From assembly GCF_900103545.1 (NCBI RefSeq), contig NZ_FNHH01000051.1, forward strand, positions 1-7,517: 7,517 bases of DNA, given 5' to 3'. Positions 6,521-7,517 of the stretch are shown one piece after another. Position numbers and translations under genes: made by a program. Source of the stretch: Daejeonella rubra (GTDB lineage Bacteria; Bacteroidota; Bacteroidia; Sphingobacteriales; Sphingobacteriaceae). The notes under the pieces were generated by a model. It was given only the letters and a program-made list of their open reading frames with translations, made no database searches and had not been told where the DNA came from. How positions within the stretch are numbered: position 1 is the first letter of the stretch; each line of letters opens with the position of its first letter.

Positions 6521-6693
6521 GTTGGGGACATTAGGTATATAATAAATGAATTGATTTTTAAAATAGGACCTTGTTTTATACTATGAATTTAAACATTCAA
6601 TTATCCTTTGTCAATACCCTCATTTAGAGTCGCTTTCGTTTTTATTGTCTTTATATTGATTATAGACGCCCAAACGCAGTTTTCAGGTCTGTT

Positions 6694-6747
6694 TGAATAA
6701 TTCATTCAGGCATGAATAATCTATTCAAACTCAAATTCTGTTATTCA
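6694..6747. promoter_or_regulatory. Operator cluster 1: three TGAAT-N5-ATTCA sites
   Basis: Two perfect sites, 6694-6708 (TGAATAATTCATTCA) and 6713-6727 (TGAATAATCTATTCA), are followed by a degenerate one at 6733-6747 that keeps only the right half ATTCA. Starts are 19 and 20 bp apart, about two helical turns, so bound dimers would lie on one DNA face. The cluster lies in the 401-bp divergent control region between the XRE gene and the HTH_17 gene. Confidence 0.7.
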
Positions 6748-6792
6748 GGCTGATGAAAATTGTTGTTGTAAAATCAGTATTTATCTTGTTTG

Positions 6793-6804
6793 TTCCGATC
6801 GGAA
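6793..6804. promoter_or_regulatory. Perfect 12-bp palindrome between the two operator clusters
   Basis: TTCCGATCGGAA is perfectly self-complementary and runs into GGAATTCC (6801-6808), another palindrome. It sits between the two TGAAT-N5-ATTCA clusters and could be a site for a different protein, or chance; there is only one copy in the window. Confidence 0.3.
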
Positions 6805-6828
6805 TTCCGCAGGTACTAATTTTTCCAC

Positions 6829-6884
6829 TGAATAAATTATTCATCGGTTTGAATAAACTATTCATGCGATGAATAACATTTTAG
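6829..6884. promoter_or_regulatory. Operator cluster 2: three TGAAT-N5-ATTCA sites
   Basis: Perfect sites at 6829-6843 (TGAATAAATTATTCA) and 6850-6864 (TGAATAAACTATTCA) are followed by a left half-site TGAAT at 6870-6874. Starts are 21 and 20 bp apart. The cluster ends about 40 bp before the ATG at 6922 and so overlaps the likely promoter of the plus-strand HTH gene. Its layout (two perfect sites plus a worn third) repeats that of cluster 1. Consensus of the four perfect sites: TGAATAAnnyATTCA-like, with AA always following TGAAT. Confidence 0.7.
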
Positions 6885-6921
6885 CAGGACATTGATCATT
6901 TTGGGTAGTGAATAGCACCCC

Positions 6922-7224
6922 ATGTCGGAACTTGAACGCATCATAGAACTCCTGGAAAAGATACTGCAGAACCAGCAAACGGCTCTCGACAGGTCGGCCT
7001 GTGAACAGTCGGTCCTGTGTTCAAAGGAAATCAAGCGTCCTCCAGAAACTGATGATCCCAGGAATTGGCTGAGCCCCGAAGAGACAATGAAGATCCTTGG
7101 GGTTTGTGTAAGAACTCTGTATACCCTGCGTGTAAACAAGACCCTTAGCTGCACACGTATAGGCAATCAATACCGTTATTTTGCTCCTGACCTTTTTAAA
7201 ATCCGCAACTTTCACCTGAAGTAA
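6922..7224 (+). CDS. Small HTH_17 (MerR/excisionase-like) DNA-binding protein
   Basis: A 100-residue protein. Residues 1-22 form an amphipathic, probably coiled-coil helix (SELERIIELLEKILQNQQ), then a polar linker (23-46), then a winged helix-turn-helix of the HTH_17 type at about 48-95: NWLSPEETMKILGVCVRTLYTLR (48-70), the LSCTRIGNQYRYFAPDLFKI wing (75-94). This arrangement is typical of small Bacteroidota HTH proteins that often accompany mobilisable or integrative elements, where some act as excisionases or control mobilisation genes. Here no integrase or relaxase is visible, so that role is inferred from context: operator array upstream, iteron-like repeats 57 bp downstream. ATG at 6922 is the first good start; no clear ribosome binding site precedes it. 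Confidence 0.82.
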   Translation: MSELERIIELLEKILQNQQTALDRSACEQSVLCSKEIKRPPETDDPRNWLSPEETMKILGVCVRTLYTLRVNKTLSCTRIGNQYRYFAPDLFKIRNFHLK

Positions 7225-7273
7225 TTCTATTTCATAATCTTTTGGTGGCTGTGAGACATCTCTCTGTGAATCC

Positions 7274-7323
7274 TCCGAACCAAATGGCAGACAAATGGCA
7301 GACAAAGGGCAGACAGGTTCGGA
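7274..7323. repeat. 8-bp inverted repeat framing three 11-bp iteron-like repeats
   Basis: TCCGAACC (7274-7281) and GGTTCGGA (7316-7323) are perfect inverted repeats. Between them, with almost no spare bases, lie three tandem 11-bp units: AAATGGCAGAC at 7282-7292 and 7293-7303, and AAAGGGCAGAC at 7304-7314. An 11-bp period is about one helical turn. Direct repeats of this sort enclosed by an inverted repeat are seen at replication origins, transfer origins and recombinase accessory sites. It lies 50 bp after the HTH_17 stop codon, so that protein is a candidate binder. Exact function cannot be told from sequence. Confidence 0.65.
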
Positions 7324-7391
7324 CCATGTTCTGCTCAGCATCGAAAATTTAACTGCTTCGCTTCTTAATTTTTAGTGGAACTATTGCACAT

Positions 7392-7475
7392 TTCTTCGGG
7401 AGTTCTTCGGGAAATACCCCAATTTCTTCGGGAATTGTTAGGGAAGGCTTCGGGAAAAAGGCCTTTTCTTCGGGA
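7392..7475. repeat. Helically phased CTTCGGGA repeat array
   Basis: TTCTTCGGGA occurs at 7392-7401, 7403-7412, 7424-7433 and 7466-7475, and a variant GGCTTCGGGA at 7446-7455; CTTCGG appears again at 7479. The CTTCGG cores start at 7394, 7405, 7426, 7448, 7468 and 7479, i.e. 11, 21, 22, 20 and 11 bp apart, all near multiples of a helical turn. A perfect palindrome AAAAGGCCTTTT (7456-7467) lies inside. Two reading frames stay open across the array, so coding cannot be excluded (a GTG at 7375 opens a frame reaching the window edge), but nothing recognisable is encoded. A protein-binding array near an origin or mobilisation region is the better reading. Confidence 0.55.
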
Positions 7476-7479
7476 AAGC

Positions 7480-7495
7480 TTCGGCTATTGCCGAA
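7480..7495. repeat. Short hairpin TTCGGC-TATT-GCCGAA
   Basis: A perfect 6-bp stem with a 4-base loop directly after the CTTCGGGA array, built from the same TTCGG core. No T-tract follows on either strand, so it is not a standard terminator; a structured site such as part of an origin or transfer nick region is possible. Confidence 0.45.
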
Positions 7496-7517
7496 CAGAT
7501 GCTGAAGCCATGCTAAA

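Noticed and set aside
6858..7341. Minus-strand open frames across the HTH_17 gene
   Set aside because: They are antisense to a plus-strand gene with a clear HTH domain and show no recognisable protein features.
7282..7475. CRISPR array
   Set aside because: The repeats are only 8-11 bp, without uniform unique spacers of about 30 bp, and no cas gene is present.

Overview
The window looks like a chromosomal stretch from a Bacteroidota bacterium, most likely a Chitinophagaceae-type relative. This is inference from protein style, AT-rich gene spacing, starts without clear Shine-Dalgarno sequences and a TAnnTTTG-type promoter element; no rRNA, tRNA or marker gene settles the taxonomy. Six protein genes are well supported. 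Five lie on the minus strand (231-1388, 1657-1968, 2233-2811, 3068-4186, 4873-5811) and a sixth minus-strand gene (6044-6520) faces a plus-strand gene at 6922-7224, making seven in all.

From left to right: positions 1-230 are non-coding and hold one copy of a 19-bp motif. Next come an App1/DUF2183 phosphatase-like protein, a small YdhR-type monooxygenase-family protein, a secreted FAS1 (fasciclin) lipoprotein followed by a good intrinsic terminator, a REP/MITE-like intergenic element, a ten-helix membrane protein ending in a DUF998 domain, a 686-bp gene-free stretch, and an E. coli Pfk-2-type 6-phosphofructokinase (pfkB). The genes are separated by large gaps (about 230-690 bp), so each is probably transcribed alone rather than in one operon.

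The right third (about 6040-7517) has another character and resembles the control region of an accessory or mobile element: a membrane-anchored XRE-family regulator, a 400-bp divergent control region carrying two clusters of TGAAT-N5-ATTCA palindromes at about 20-bp spacing, a small HTH_17/excisionase-like protein, three tandem 11-bp iteron-like repeats framed by an 8-bp inverted repeat, and a helically phased array of CTTCGGGA boxes running to the window edge. No integrase, relaxase or replication gene is inside the window, so the mobile-element reading remains inference.

The most interesting signals are in non-coding DNA: the phased operator array between the two HTH genes; the iteron-like and CTTCGGGA repeats after the HTH_17 gene; a 19-bp motif found three times in the same orientation (upstream of the fasciclin lipoprotein, upstream of pfkB, and at the left edge), suggesting a shared regulon; and two 18-bp TetR-style palindromes upstream of the DUF998 gene. 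No complete new defence or metabolic system is visible.
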